In this document: piece after piece, positions 1 to 9,728 of the stretch | Position numbering within the stretch: position 1 is the stretch's first letter | Layout: every line of letters starts with the position of its first letter | NCBI GenBank assembly: GCA_020444265.1 | Contig: JAHLLH010000008.1 | Coordinates: 122,945 to 183,656 of the forward strand | Source of the DNA: a bacterium | GTDB taxonomy: Bacteria > Electryoneota > Electryoneia > Electryoneales > Electryoneaceae | DNA length: 60,712 nucleotides | Direction of reading: 5' to 3' | Position numbers and translations under genes: made by a program | The notes under the pieces: generated by a model | Told to the model about the DNA's origin: nothing | What the model saw: only the letters and a program-made list of their open reading frames with translations | The model's database searches: none

Positions 1-472
1 TTATATCATTGATAGCTTCTCTTTCGTTGTTATTTAGTATATTTTTTTCATATAGATCATTCGTAAGATCAGTAATATGCCGGTTGTCTGTCGTAATATC
101 CCAACTTGCTGCTAGCATCTGTAATTTAGATCGTAATTCTATAGATAAGCCTAAAATATAACCAGTTGGATCGCTATTAGTTACATGTTCAAATGAGTAT
201 ATATGTCTTTTCTCCTTAGGATTGTTACTTGATGTTTCAATAAGGCCTGAGTCTATAACCTTTTTTTCAACTTCCTTCAGCTGTTGAAATTCAAATTTAA
301 ATCCGCCTGGCAATTCTATTGATTTGAATATTGGGTTCAACCAAGGTAGAATAGCAATTACAACTATAATCAAAACACTTGAGTTGACTTCAATCGTAGG
401 GAAAACTGATAATAGGATGGCTATGGCAAATAGTACAGTGGTAAAAATCACCTTTATTTTTCGCGCGCTCAT
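1..472 (-). CDS. Partial hypothetical membrane protein (C-terminus outside window)
   Basis: An open frame runs from an ATG at 472 leftward to the window edge without a stop (157 codons), so the gene is cut by the edge. The product starts MSARKIKVIF, has two hydrophobic stretches (about residues 8-24 and 31-47), then a short PGGFKFEF segment and a charged helical region with LKEVEKKVI. The layout suggests two N-terminal membrane segments with a cytoplasmic C-terminal domain. I do not recognise a family. An AAGAGAA ribosome-site candidate lies 6 bases upstream. Codon use is AT-rich (many ATA, TTA, AAA), unlike the GC-rich genes to the right, which hints at recent acquisition or a variable region. 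Confidence 0.7.
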   Translation of the reverse strand, partial: MSARKIKVIFTTVLFAIAILLSVFPTIEVNSSVLIIVVIAILPWLNPIFKSIELPGGFKFEFQQLKEVEKKVIDSGLIETSSNNPKEKRHIYSFEHVTNSDPTGYILGLSIELRSKLQMLAASWDITTDNRHITDLTNDLYEKNILNNNEREAINDI

Positions 473-602
473 GTTATTCTCTTGGAATTGAAACTGTTGG
501 AATGCATCTACAGTCCTTCACAGTAAGATATTCACAATTAGAGTGTAACCAAACCCTTTTCCAAATGCTAATTTGATCTCCGTTCCTGTTCGCTCTTCTT
601 CA

Positions 603-631
603 TTGCCCCCGCACTACCGCTCCCCTATATT
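603..631 (+). promoter_or_regulatory. Candidate sigma-70 promoter of valS
   Basis: TTGCCC (603-608), a 17-base spacer and TATATT (626-631) lie 66 bases before the valS start. Similar CCCTATATT boxes occur before lgt (52621) and the PseG-like gene (55554). From 473 to about 600 I see no gene or structure. No T-box leader features were found. Confidence 0.45.
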
Positions 632-696
632 AACCGGGCTATTTCCGGGGCATACGGCCTCCGGCCCTAGAACCAGACAGCACAAGGCGACGAACC

Positions 697-3372
697 GTGA
701 GCGACATCCAGCAGCACGAGATCCCGAAGCAATACGACCCGAAAGCCGTCGAAGAACGGTGGAAATTCTGGTGGCATGAAAAGGGCTTCTTCGCTTCAAA
801 GCCGGAACTGGCGAAAGACCCCTACACGATTATGATGCCGCCGCCGAATGTAACAGGCGTACTGCACATGGGGCATGCGCTTCAGGATACGATTCAGGAC
901 ACCTTGATCCGTTACCACCGTATGCTGGGCTACAATGCCCACTGGCAGGCGGGGAAGGATCATGCCGGGATCGCCACCCAGACCGTCGTCGAACGCCAGA
1001 TGAAGAAAAGTGGCGAAGTAGGCCGAATTGAGATGGGCCGTGACAAGTTCATCGAGCGTGTTTGGGAATTTGTCGAGAAAAATCGCGACACGATCACCCG
1101 TCAGAAGATGGCGCTCGGTGATTCCGCTGATTGGACACGGGAACGGTTCACCCTCGATGAGGGCATGTCCACCGCGGTGCGCGAGGTCTTTGTCCGTTTG
1201 CACAAAGAAGGACTGATCTACCGTGGGCCGTATATCGTCAACTGGTCCCCGCAGCTTCAGTCGGCCATTTCTGACGAGGAAGTGGACCACAAGGAGGTGA
1301 AGGGCCACCTCTGGCATATCCTTTACCCGGCGGCTGACGGCGGCGAGGGAGTGGTGGTCGCGACCACTCGTCCCGAAACCATGCTCGGTGATACGGCGGT
1401 GATGGTGCACCCGGATGACGACCGGTACAAAGATCTTGTTGGCAAGGAAGTTACCCTGCCACTTTCAGGACGCACCATCCCGGTCATTGCCGACGATTAT
1501 GTTGATCGTGAATTCGGAACCGGCGTGGTAAAGGTGACCCCGGCGCACGATCCGAACGACTTCGAGGTGGGCAAACGTCACGATCTCGAGATGCCAGTCA
1601 TCTTGGATGAATCGGCGAAGATCTGTTCGCCGGCACCATTGCAGTACATCGGCATGGACCGTTTCGAAGCCCGCGAAAAAATCGTCGAGGACCTCGAAGC
1701 CGAAGGGCTGATGGTCAAGATCGAGGAGTACACCCACTCTGTGGGGTATTGCTCGAGGACCAAGGTGCCGATCGAACCCTATCTCTCGACCCAGTGGTTC
1801 CTCAAGATGAAGCCCCTCGCCGAACCGGCGATTGAGGCGGTGCGCAGTGGGCAGATCAAATTTGTGCCTCAGCGCTGGGAGAATGTCTACTTCCAATGGA
1901 TGGAGAACATTCGGGACTGGTGCATCAGCCGTCAATTGTGGTGGGGTCATCGTATCCCGGCCTGGTACTGCCAGGATTGCAGCCATGTGATGGTCGAGAC
2001 GGACAAACCGGGCCGTTGCCCGGTCTGCGGATCGGAACGGATGAAGCAGGAAGAGGACGTTCTCGACACCTGGTTCAGCAGCTGGCTTTTCACCTTCTCG
2101 ACGCTTGGCTGGCCGAAGACGACCGCCGACCTGCTGCATTACCACCCGACTGATGTGCTGGTCTCCGGCTACGACATCATCTTCTTCTGGATCGCCCGGA
2201 TGATCATGGCCTCCCTGCATTTCACCGATGAGATACCGTTCAAGACGGTCTACATCACGGGGATGATCAAGGACAAGCAGGGACGCTGGATGTCCAAGTC
2301 GCTTGGCAACGGCATCGATCCGCTCGAGATGATCGAGCAGTATGGTGCCGATGCAGTGCGTTACTGCTTAACGGTACTCAATAGCCCGGGGCAGGATATC
2401 CGTCTCGACCCAAGCCGTTTCGAGATGGGCCGTAACTTCGCCAACAAGCTCTGGAACAGTTTCCGTTTCCTGGCGAATCGTGACTTGGCAGCCGTCCAGA
2501 CAGCCAAGGGGGATGCCCTCGAAGTGGAGGATCGTTGGATCGAGGGTCGTCTGATCGAAACCTCGAAACTGGTGCAGGAAAAGATAGAGCAGTATCGTCT
2601 TGATGATGCGCTGATGGAGTTGTACCGCTTCATCTGGAACGACTTCTGCGACTGGTATATTGAAGCGATCAAGCCGCGCATTGCGGACGATGCCGACCCC
2701 GCAAAGGCCGCCCAGACACTTCGTTTCGCGCTTGAAACCTACAACCAGGCGATCCACATCCTGCATCCCTTCATGCCCTTTATCACGGAAGAGATTTACC
2801 AGACCTTGTTGACTGAAATGGGCGATGCGTGGAAGAAGGATCGTCCCGAATCCATCGCCCTGGGTGCCTACCCGGTTGCTGAGGGACGGACCATCGACAA
2901 GGCCGCGGTGGAAGAGTTCGGTTATGTGCAGGAATTGGTCAGCGCCATCCGGAACGTGCGCGGCGAGCTGCTGGTTTCCCCGGCGAAAGAAGCGAAGCTG
3001 GTGGTGCCTGGAAACGAACCTCGCCTCGAGATCATCAAGCGTGAGTGGAGCACGATCAAACGGCTGGCCCGTATCGAAGGTGATGTGATCGAGGCGGATG
3101 CGAAACCGTCCACCTCAGCGAGTACGCTGGTCGAGGGACGTGAAGTCTACATCCCGCTCGAAGGGCTGATCGATCTCGATTCGGAACGTGACCGGGTCAA
3201 AAAGGAAATTGGCAAGCTGGAAGGCTTGATCAACGGGCAGCAGAAGAAGCTGGCCAACGAGAAATTTGTCGCCAACGCTCCCGAAGAGCTGGTCGCGAAT
3301 GAACGTGAAAAGCTGACCACCTATGAGGCGGACAAAGAGAAATTGACCGCCCACCTGGCGGATCTGGGATAA
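697..3372 (+). CDS. valS: Valyl-tRNA synthetase
   Basis: Charges tRNA-Val with valine in the cytoplasm; a class Ia synthetase with an editing domain. The 891-residue product has the usual bacterial ValRS length. The HIGH-type signature lies in PPPNVTGVLHMGHAL (about residues 48-62), the editing domain follows (about 190-340), and the KMSKS-type loop is GRWMSKSLGNG near residue 530. The C-terminal 70 residues are charged and heptad-like, matching the ValRS tRNA-binding coiled coil. Translation starts at GTG 697 with AAGG about 9 bases upstream. It is a single transcription unit closed by a strong hairpin. Confidence 0.98.
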   Translation: MSDIQQHEIPKQYDPKAVEERWKFWWHEKGFFASKPELAKDPYTIMMPPPNVTGVLHMGHALQDTIQDTLIRYHRMLGYNAHWQAGKDHAGIATQTVVERQMKKSGEVGRIEMGRDKFIERVWEFVEKNRDTITRQKMALGDSADWTRERFTLDEGMSTAVREVFVRLHKEGLIYRGPYIVNWSPQLQSAISDEEVDHKEVKGHLWHILYPAADGGEGVVVATTRPETMLGDTAVMVHPDDDRYKDLVGKEVTLPLSGRTIPVIADDYVDREFGTGVVKVTPAHDPNDFEVGKRHDLEMPVILDESAKICSPAPLQYIGMDRFEAREKIVEDLEAEGLMVKIEEYTHSVGYCSRTKVPIEPYLSTQWFLKMKPLAEPAIEAVRSGQIKFVPQRWENVYFQWMENIRDWCISRQLWWGHRIPAWYCQDCSHVMVETDKPGRCPVCGSERMKQEEDVLDTWFSSWLFTFSTLGWPKTTADLLHYHPTDVLVSGYDIIFFWIARMIMASLHFTDEIPFKTVYITGMIKDKQGRWMSKSLGNGIDPLEMIEQYGADAVRYCLTVLNSPGQDIRLDPSRFEMGRNFANKLWNSFRFLANRDLAAVQTAKGDALEVEDRWIEGRLIETSKLVQEKIEQYRLDDALMELYRFIWNDFCDWYIEAIKPRIADDADPAKAAQTLRFALETYNQAIHILHPFMPFITEEIYQTLLTEMGDAWKKDRPESIALGAYPVAEGRTIDKAAVEEFGYVQELVSAIRNVRGELLVSPAKEAKLVVPGNEPRLEIIKREWSTIKRLARIEGDVIEADAKPSTSASTLVEGREVYIPLEGLIDLDSERDRVKKEIGKLEGLINGQQKKLANEKFVANAPEELVANEREKLTTYEADKEKLTAHLADLG

Positions 3373-3393
3373 GATCATCCAGCTATCTGATAT

Positions 3394-3429
3394 TTAATGT
3401 GGCGTCCCTGGCAAGGGACGCCACATTAA
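3394..3429 (+). terminator. Perfect hairpin after valS
   Basis: A perfect 15-bp stem (3394-3408 with 3415-3429) around loop TGGCAA lies 22 bases after the valS stop, followed by the T-rich TCTTATCTT. It probably ends valS transcription and is symmetric enough to work both ways. Confidence 0.8.
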
Positions 3430-3483
3430 TCTTATCTTGAAAACAGCTAGTACCTGTCTGGTTCACAGGAATTGTGAAAGAAA

Positions 3484-5148
3484 ATGAATAGAATGTTGCT
3501 TCTATGCCTGCTCGTCTCGTCCATATCAAGCAGTTCAATTGCAAACTGGCGTCCGGGTGGGATTCGTTTCGAAATGGGGTTGCGGCAGTCGCCTTCCGTG
3601 GTAGCCGATGAGGAAGGTGGTGCCTGGATGTTTTACACTGGTACCACGGGAGTTGAGGGAGGGTCAGCGGCATTCTTCCAGCATGTGTCGTCAAGTGGCG
3701 AGATACAGTTTCGTGGTGCTGGAGTGCGAATCAGCGATGCTTCAGTTGCGAATGCAGCTCCTGTCGCGATGTTTCCGCGGGAAAATGGAAATATTTTATT
3801 TCTCTACTGGCAATGGAATGATCCTCAAAATAGCAGATTTTTAGCAACCATCTGCAATAGTCAGGGCATTCCTGTGGTGAATAGTCCTACAATATTACAC
3901 CGAAGTTCACTGCCCGCCGTAAACAACTTCAATCAACAACAACTGGTGTGTCTGGATGATTCAGGAGGCGCATGGTGTCTGGTGACGAGCGACAATGGTG
4001 ATTCCCTGTTTGTCGTTGGAGTCAATAGAAATGGTACGCCAAAATCAATTCCCCAACCGTTGGTATCATCCTCAATTAGTGGACGAACTCAATTTGCCAT
4101 CGCGCGGTCTGATGTGGGCGATGCATGGATCACATGGCGAGATTCTACTGCAGGCATGCTCTATTTACAGAACATTGGATTAGATGGAGAGATGGGTGAT
4201 GAGCCGGTAGTAATCGGGCAAGTAGAACAGTGTGAAGATCTTCATATTTCTGTGAGGTGGAGTAATTGGGTCAATATCTGGTTGCTTGATCAACCGGGGC
4301 GTAGATATTACACGAAGGGTTCTCAAGGAAACATTGATTCTTATCTGGATTCAGCCAATATGGCGGAGGGATGGCATGTTCCTCAGATCTCTAATCAACC
4401 CTTTGATTTAATTGGGCGGTCCCTTAATGCAAACACGATTACAACGAGCAGCTATGGTTTTGGCTGGTGGCATGATTCTCTTAACGTAATTAACACACCA
4501 CTGTTTACTTCAAGTGAGTTGACAAGCCAGTCGATAGAGGTTGCTTTCAATTCAGATTCTGCCTATGTCATTCTTGAAAGAACTCGCACCCACTTGCCTG
4601 AACCGGAATACTTGTACACCGCGTATCGATTTGAGTTTGTATATGATGGGTTTGTGGATACCTGGGAGATGAACAACCCCGTATTTGCTATTGAGAATCT
4701 CAGTGTAGATCCTGGTGTCCCGTGGAGTTGGGTACTGAGCGATGGGGGGGTCTTGGTAGCTTTTAATCAAGTCCGCAACGTGGTTGACCGGGACATTCTG
4801 CTTTACCATATCAACTCGAATGGCTACATCTCAGGGCAGACCTCAGTCGAGGAAACATCGATCCAACCGGATCAGTTTCAGTTATACCCCGCCTGGCCGA
4901 ACCCGTTCAACGGGTCAACTCGATTGACATATACTCTTCCAGCCGCCGGCGAGGTTCGTTTCTCGGTTTATGACCTTCTCGGCCGTGAGGTAGCCTTGCT
5001 CGAACAGGGGCAACGAACGGCTGGCCAGCATAGCCTCCTCTGGAACAGCGACTCGCCTCTCGCTGGATCGGTCGCATCGGGCGTATATTTCGTGCAATTG
5101 AAAACGGCGGCCGGTCTGCAAACTCGACGTGTAGTTCTGCTGAAATAG
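3484..5148 (+). CDS. Secreted protein with T9SS type A sorting domain
   Basis: The 554-residue product begins with a signal peptide (MNRMLLLCLLVSSISSSSIA) and ends with a roughly 85-residue T9SS type A sorting domain: YPAWPNPFNGSTRLTY, then VYDLLGREVALL, and a final GVYFVQLKTAAG...VVLLK. The body is rich in beta strands with repeated GGAWMF/GGAWCLV and DAWITWRDS segments, which suggests beta-propeller-like blades; no catalytic motif was found. Expected to cross the outer membrane by T9SS and be anchored or released at the surface. The ligand or function is unknown. It is somewhat less GC-rich than valS, as are the other surface genes here. Confidence 0.85.
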   Translation: MNRMLLLCLLVSSISSSSIANWRPGGIRFEMGLRQSPSVVADEEGGAWMFYTGTTGVEGGSAAFFQHVSSSGEIQFRGAGVRISDASVANAAPVAMFPRENGNILFLYWQWNDPQNSRFLATICNSQGIPVVNSPTILHRSSLPAVNNFNQQQLVCLDDSGGAWCLVTSDNGDSLFVVGVNRNGTPKSIPQPLVSSSISGRTQFAIARSDVGDAWITWRDSTAGMLYLQNIGLDGEMGDEPVVIGQVEQCEDLHISVRWSNWVNIWLLDQPGRRYYTKGSQGNIDSYLDSANMAEGWHVPQISNQPFDLIGRSLNANTITTSSYGFGWWHDSLNVINTPLFTSSELTSQSIEVAFNSDSAYVILERTRTHLPEPEYLYTAYRFEFVYDGFVDTWEMNNPVFAIENLSVDPGVPWSWVLSDGGVLVAFNQVRNVVDRDILLYHINSNGYISGQTSVEETSIQPDQFQLYPAWPNPFNGSTRLTYTLPAAGEVRFSVYDLLGREVALLEQGQRTAGQHSLLWNSDSPLAGSVASGVYFVQLKTAAGLQTRRVVLLK

Positions 5149-5189
5149 AGGCACGTTACAAGCCTGTTGCCGTACACATGCTCTCTTAG

Positions 5190-5216
5190 CCCGGCCCGCT
5201 CTGCAGGTCGGGTTTC
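5190..5216 (+). terminator. Hairpin after the T9SS protein gene
   Basis: CCCGGCC (5190-5196) pairs with GGTCGGG (5206-5212) around a 9-base loop, followed by TTTCC. This is a modest intrinsic terminator. Confidence 0.5.
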
Positions 5217-5249
5217 CTGCTCGGCCCCTGGGAGGGGTGGAGGTGATGG

Positions 5250-5789
5250 ATGAAAGACATTTTCAGAACCAAAAGGATCCGGTTCGCAGCACTCCGGCAA
5301 GAGGATGCCCATAGCCTGCTGGCATGGTTTGAAGATAGCGAGTTTGTCCGTCCCTGGGACAGCAAGCCCGCCTTGCCGCGCACCATCGAGGATCTGGCCG
5401 ACCAGTACATCGGACCGGGGAACTCCTGGCACGAGATCGGATTTGGGATTCGAACGCTTGACCAGGACCGTCTGATCGGAATGATCGGCCTCGAGGATAT
5501 CGAATGGAACAACCGTGTCGCCTTCATGTACATCGGGCTGGGCGACCGGACGGTGTGGGGAAAGGGCTACGCCTCCGAGGCGATGCAGCTCTTTCTCGCC
5601 TACGTTTTCCACGAGTTGAATTTCCGTCGCATCCAGCTCATGGTCATCTCCTACAACACCTCTGCGATCAAGCTCTATGAGCGATGTGGGTTTGTGCGGG
5701 AGGGGGTCTTGCGCGAAGCGGTGGAACGGGATGGGCAGGTCTACAATCTGATCCAGTTTGGTCTGCTGCGCAGGGAATGGGTGGGGTAA
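5250..5789 (+). CDS. GNAT acetyltransferase, RimJ/RimL-like
   Basis: A 179-residue GCN5-related N-acetyltransferase of the RimJ/RimL subgroup, which transfers acetyl from acetyl-CoA to a protein N-terminus or small amine. It starts KDIFRTKRIRFAALRQEDA, and the core has FMYIGLGDRTVWGKGYASEA (acetyl-CoA loop) and LMVISYNTSAIKLYERCGF (the N..A..YE.CGF motif near the end), then FVREGVLREAV. The start ATG 5250 follows GGTGGAGGTG closely. A single-gene unit; the substrate cannot be deduced. Confidence 0.9.
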   Translation: MKDIFRTKRIRFAALRQEDAHSLLAWFEDSEFVRPWDSKPALPRTIEDLADQYIGPGNSWHEIGFGIRTLDQDRLIGMIGLEDIEWNNRVAFMYIGLGDRTVWGKGYASEAMQLFLAYVFHELNFRRIQLMVISYNTSAIKLYERCGFVREGVLREAVERDGQVYNLIQFGLLRREWVG

Positions 5790-5809
5790 GGGTTCTTTGT
5801 GAGTGGCAT

Positions 5810-5860
5810 CTTATTAGTGACAGTTACGAATAAAACTTATTCGTAACTGTCACTAATAAG
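5810..5860. repeat. Perfect 24-bp palindrome containing GTGACAGTTACG
   Basis: Bases 5810-5833 pair perfectly with 5837-5860 around an AAC loop. It is AT-rich, unlike a GC terminator, and has no T-tract. The inner 12-mer GTGACAGTTACG recurs at 38154-38165, and relatives (GTGACAGGTACG) cluster after the tRNA at 37.8-38.1 kb. Probably a short palindromic repeat, and possibly also a terminator for the acetyltransferase gene. Confidence 0.75.
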
Positions 5861-6000
5861 GACTATCACCGAATCGCGGGAACCGCTTCCCGCTCGACAG
5901 AGTGCCCACCAAAAGACGATCCGCCGTTTTGATTTGTGCCTGAGACCGTTACCTTAGCCCTCATTGCATCTCGTTGATCTTATCCCTGCCCGGAGTGACC

Positions 6001-7332
6001 ATGAAACGACTGCTGCTGCCGATCCTGGCTTTGCTCATTGCCATGCCGGTCCTTGCGGAACCGGACGTCTCAATTACCATTTACAACCAGAACCTCGCGC
6101 TGGTCCGTGAGCTGCGTACCCTGCCGCTTGTCAAAGGCGTGCAGGAGTTCAGCTATGATGGCGTTGCAGCGTCGATTGATCCCACCTCGGTCCGTTTCAG
6201 CGCAGAGGATGTCGCGGTGCTCGAGCAGAACTACGAGTTTGACCTGGTGGATCGTAGCGCGCTGATGGAGAAATACCTCGGAGAAGTGGTCGATGTGCAG
6301 ATGGATGATGAAGCTGCGCGAGGTCGTCTGCTGTCGACACGCGGCGGGATCATTCTCGAGGATGGGGATGGCACCGTACGAATGATCGACCTCTCCGCCG
6401 TCAAATCGGTCCGTTTCCCGGAACTGCCCGAAGGGTTGATCATCAAGCCGACCTTGCGCTGGATGCTCAGCTCGAAAAACAAGGGCGATATCGCGTCCGA
6501 GTTGAACTACCTGACACGCGACATCTCCTGGGAAGCGAGTTATGTGGCGGTGGTCAACGAGGAGGATGATGGACTCGAGTTGTCCGGTTGGGTGCAAATC
6601 AGCAATCGCAGCGGCGGCAACTATGTCGACGCCACTCTCAAGCTGATGGCGGGTGATGTACGCATCGAGCAGCAGGCACGGTACAAGGGCGGGATGGAAC
6701 GGATGACGGTGGCGATGGATGCCGTGCAGGAGCAGGGCTTCCAGGAGAAGAGCTTTTTCGAGTACCATCTCTACACCCTGCCAAGGCCTGTCACCATCCA
6801 TGACAACCAGGTGAAACAGATCCGTTTGATCGAACCGGCGACCACCCCCGCGACCAAGCTGTATCGTTACGAGGCATGGCGCGGCGGCAACGATGTGGCC
6901 GTCAGCCTTGAGTTTGTCAACAGTAAGAAGGTGGATCTCGGCATCCCACTTCCTGCTGGCAAGGTCAGGATGTACAAAGCCGACACCGATGGAAGCTTGC
7001 AGTTTATCGGCGAGGACCGGATCGATCACACCCCGCGTGACGAGAAACTGACTCTGAACACCGGCAACGCCTTCGATATTGTCGCGGAACGTGAACGGAC
7101 CGACTACAAACGGCTGGGTGGATCAACCCGTGAGGAAGCCTACAAGGTCGAGCTGCGCAACCGGAAGGATGAAGCTGTTGAAGTGGTGGTGCAGGATCGA
7201 TTCGGCGGGGATTGGGAGATCATCGAACAGAGCCACAAAGGCGAGAAGAGCGGTGCCTGGTTCAACGAGTGGACGATCACCATCCCGGCGAACGACGAAG
7301 TGACCTTGAGCTATCGTGTGCGGGTGAAGTAA
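6001..7332 (+). CDS. DUF4139 domain-containing secreted protein
   Basis: A 443-residue exported protein. The start ATG 6001 is preferred over the longer frame because it begins a clear signal peptide (MKRLLLPILALLIAMPVLA) preceded by CGGAG. The mature part opens VSITIYNQNLALVRELRTL, typical of DUF4139 proteins, and continues with the family's beta-sandwich pattern (YLTRDISWEASYVAVV, then LSGWVQISNRSGGNYVDATLKLMAG). It ends NEVTLSYRVRVK-like. The role is not established; family members occur widely in Bacteroidetes and Proteobacteria as periplasmic or surface proteins. A single-gene unit. Confidence 0.8.
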   Translation: MKRLLLPILALLIAMPVLAEPDVSITIYNQNLALVRELRTLPLVKGVQEFSYDGVAASIDPTSVRFSAEDVAVLEQNYEFDLVDRSALMEKYLGEVVDVQMDDEAARGRLLSTRGGIILEDGDGTVRMIDLSAVKSVRFPELPEGLIIKPTLRWMLSSKNKGDIASELNYLTRDISWEASYVAVVNEEDDGLELSGWVQISNRSGGNYVDATLKLMAGDVRIEQQARYKGGMERMTVAMDAVQEQGFQEKSFFEYHLYTLPRPVTIHDNQVKQIRLIEPATTPATKLYRYEAWRGGNDVAVSLEFVNSKKVDLGIPLPAGKVRMYKADTDGSLQFIGEDRIDHTPRDEKLTLNTGNAFDIVAERERTDYKRLGGSTREEAYKVELRNRKDEAVEVVVQDRFGGDWEIIEQSHKGEKSGAWFNEWTITIPANDEVTLSYRVRVK

Positions 7333-7406
7333 GGCGAGATTCAAGTAGATGATCGGAGTCCCCCGTGAAGACTGGCAACCCGGGTCTCTTTATCGATTTT
7401 GACACA

Positions 7407-7436
7407 CCCGGCTTGGCACGTCAAGCCGGGGCACCC
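7407..7436. repeat. SR-D/F hairpin repeat F1
   Basis: CCCGGCTTG (7407-7415) pairs with CAAGCCGGG (7422-7430) around GCACGT, followed by GCACCC, the conserved tail of the SR-F hairpins. It sits between the DUF4139 gene and recG and may also terminate the former. Confidence 0.65.
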
Positions 7437-7456
7437 TTTTAGGGGCATTTGATCCC

Positions 7457-9577
7457 ATGAGCGAGAAAAAAGTACCCCTCGACCTGTCGATACGATTTGT
7501 CCGTCAGGTTGGTAACCGGTCGGAAGCCTTCGAAAAGGCGGGGGTACTCACCCTGCGTGACCTGCTCTATTATACGCCACGGCGTTATATCGATCGGACG
7601 ACAGCGAGTCCGATCGGGCAGTTGACGGGCAATGAGGATCGGGAAGTGACAGTGATCGGGACCATTGCCGATGCCCGTGAAATCCGTATGAAGAAGGGGA
7701 AGTCTCGCTACGAGGCAATCCTGGACGATCCGACCGGGACGATGAAACTGATCTGGTTTCGCAGAACCAACCAGATTAAAAAATGGATCAAACCCGGCCT
7801 CACCGCCGCCTTTTCCGGGAAGGTGAATGCCTTCCGTTTCCAACTCCAGATGGCCCACCCCGATCTGACCTACCTCTCCAAGGGCGAAGTGGAGGATTTG
7901 CAGGCCGGGAAGGGGAAGATGATTGCCCTCTATCCCGGCGGCGCAGACTTTGAAAAAGTCGGTCTCGACGCCCGAAAGCTGCGCACTCTGATGGACCGTG
8001 TCATCGGCGAATACCTGCCCCAGATCCAAGATTTCTGGCCGCAGGAGTGGCTCGACAAGCTTGGTGTGGTCAACCTTCGGGAAGCGTTCGAAGCGGTGCA
8101 TCGTCCACGCAGCATTGAGCAGTATCGAAAAGGGATGGAGCGCCTCAAAATGGACGAGCTGATGATGCTCCAGCTCCTCTGGGCGTGGACGAGGAAATAC
8201 AACCGACGGAAAGCGAAGGGGATCGCCTACAAGCAGGTTGGAGAAACGACACGCGATTTGATCGAAAAGGAACTCCCTTTCGAATTGACAGCGGCTCAGA
8301 AACGAGTAATGCGGGAAATCTGGACCGACATGCGTCAACAGGAGCCGATGAGCCGTCTCTTGCAAGGCGATGTCGGGTCGGGCAAGACGGTGATCGCATT
8401 GATCGCCATGACCATTGCCGTCGAGAACGGCTACCAGGCCGCCTTGATGGTCCCAACCGAAATCCTCGCCGAACAGCACTACCTCACCAGCCGTCGTTTC
8501 CTTGAGGACCTGGGAGTGCCGGTTGTGCTGCTGACTGGGAGCGCGAAGGCGGCGGAACGACGCGAACGTCTCGCTCAGATTTCCAGCGGACGACCCTCGA
8601 TTATCATCGGTACGCATGCACTGATCCAGGATGCCGTTCAGATGAAGAATCTCGGCATCGCCGTGATCGACGAGCAGCATCGTTTCGGGGTCGCGCAGCG
8701 CCTGAAACTGATGGACCCCGGCACAGACAGGCGTCCCGATGTACTTGTCATGACCGCCACTCCGATCCCGCGCAGCTTAGCGATATCAATGTATGGCGAC
8801 CTCGAAGTGTCCCGTCTCGATGAAATGCCACCTGGACGTGGGACGATCAAAACCATCGCGGTCAACGGCGCGAAGGATCGAGACAACCTCTATCGCGATA
8901 TTCGGAAACGAGTGGAGCAGGGGGGACGAGCGTATGTCGTGTTCCCCCTGGTCGCGGAATCGGAAAAGCTCGATCTGGCTGCGGCGGAAGAGGGGCGCGA
9001 AGAGTTGATGCAGGGAGCTCTCAAGGGACTCAAGGTCGGACTTCTGCATGGACGCATGAAGGTCGAAGAGAAGGCCGCCGCGATGCAGGCCTTTGCGAGT
9101 GGGGAAACTCCGGTATTGGTATCCACCACAGTGATCGAGGTGGGTGTCGATGTGCCGGAAGCGACCGAGATGGTGGTCGAGCACGCGGAACGGTTCGGGT
9201 TGGCGCAGTTGCATCAATTGCGAGGACGAGTGGGTCGTGGGGGACGCGACAGCCGTTGCTATCTCGTCGCCTATCCACCCGTAGGGGAAGTCGCACGCGC
9301 CCGGATCAAATGCCTGGTCCATACGCTCGATGGGTTCCTCGTGGCGGAGGAGGATCTCCGTATACGTGGTGCGGGGGATATGTTCGGGGTTAAGCAGTCC
9401 GGTATGCCACCGATGCGTTTCGCCGACATCGTCGAGGACCAGGGCCTGCTGCTCAAGGCGAAAAAACTGGCCGATGATCTGATCAACACCGATCCCCTTA
9501 TGAAAGCTCTTCCAACGGTGAAAAAGGAATTTGAACGTGTTGCCCTGCGCAAGGTCGAGTGGCTGGAGGTGGGGTAA
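7457..9577 (+). CDS. recG: ATP-dependent DNA helicase RecG
   Basis: Branch-migration helicase acting on stalled forks and Holliday junctions. The 706-residue length is normal. An N-terminal wedge (OB-fold) domain has ITPRRYIDR-like residues at about 35-45 and continues to about 240. Helicase motifs: Walker A GDVGSGKT (about residues 304-311), motif II DEQH near 403, motif III TATPIPRSLAIS, motif V IEVGVDVPEA and motif VI QLRGRVGRGG. The C-terminal part keeps DLRIRGAGDMFGVKQSG, typical of RecG. ATG 7457 gives the conserved N-terminus. It precedes the parA-parB-glnD unit by 150 bases. Confidence 0.97.
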   Translation: MSEKKVPLDLSIRFVRQVGNRSEAFEKAGVLTLRDLLYYTPRRYIDRTTASPIGQLTGNEDREVTVIGTIADAREIRMKKGKSRYEAILDDPTGTMKLIWFRRTNQIKKWIKPGLTAAFSGKVNAFRFQLQMAHPDLTYLSKGEVEDLQAGKGKMIALYPGGADFEKVGLDARKLRTLMDRVIGEYLPQIQDFWPQEWLDKLGVVNLREAFEAVHRPRSIEQYRKGMERLKMDELMMLQLLWAWTRKYNRRKAKGIAYKQVGETTRDLIEKELPFELTAAQKRVMREIWTDMRQQEPMSRLLQGDVGSGKTVIALIAMTIAVENGYQAALMVPTEILAEQHYLTSRRFLEDLGVPVVLLTGSAKAAERRERLAQISSGRPSIIIGTHALIQDAVQMKNLGIAVIDEQHRFGVAQRLKLMDPGTDRRPDVLVMTATPIPRSLAISMYGDLEVSRLDEMPPGRGTIKTIAVNGAKDRDNLYRDIRKRVEQGGRAYVVFPLVAESEKLDLAAAEEGREELMQGALKGLKVGLLHGRMKVEEKAAAMQAFASGETPVLVSTTVIEVGVDVPEATEMVVEHAERFGLAQLHQLRGRVGRGGRDSRCYLVAYPPVGEVARARIKCLVHTLDGFLVAEEDLRIRGAGDMFGVKQSGMPPMRFADIVEDQGLLLKAKKLADDLINTDPLMKALPTVKKEFERVALRKVEWLEVG

Positions 9578-9728
9578 GATTGCGTGGCCAGGGCTTGCAA
9601 ATGGGCCAATCCAACTTCCCAAGCCCCACCCGATTTCGTGCACCGAGAGGGTCGAGGGCTTATATTACCGGGTTGTACAGGGTCTGGACGTGAACCCGGT
9701 CGTACCTCAACGGAGCTCATGGTAGAAC

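Noticed and set aside
473-696. T-box riboswitch before valS
   Set aside because: No T-box sequence (TGGNACC-like) or specifier stem was found in the leader.
9578-9728. Replication origin or parS next to parAB
   Set aside because: No DnaA-box cluster, no dnaA, mnmG or rsmG genes, and no perfect parS palindrome were seen.
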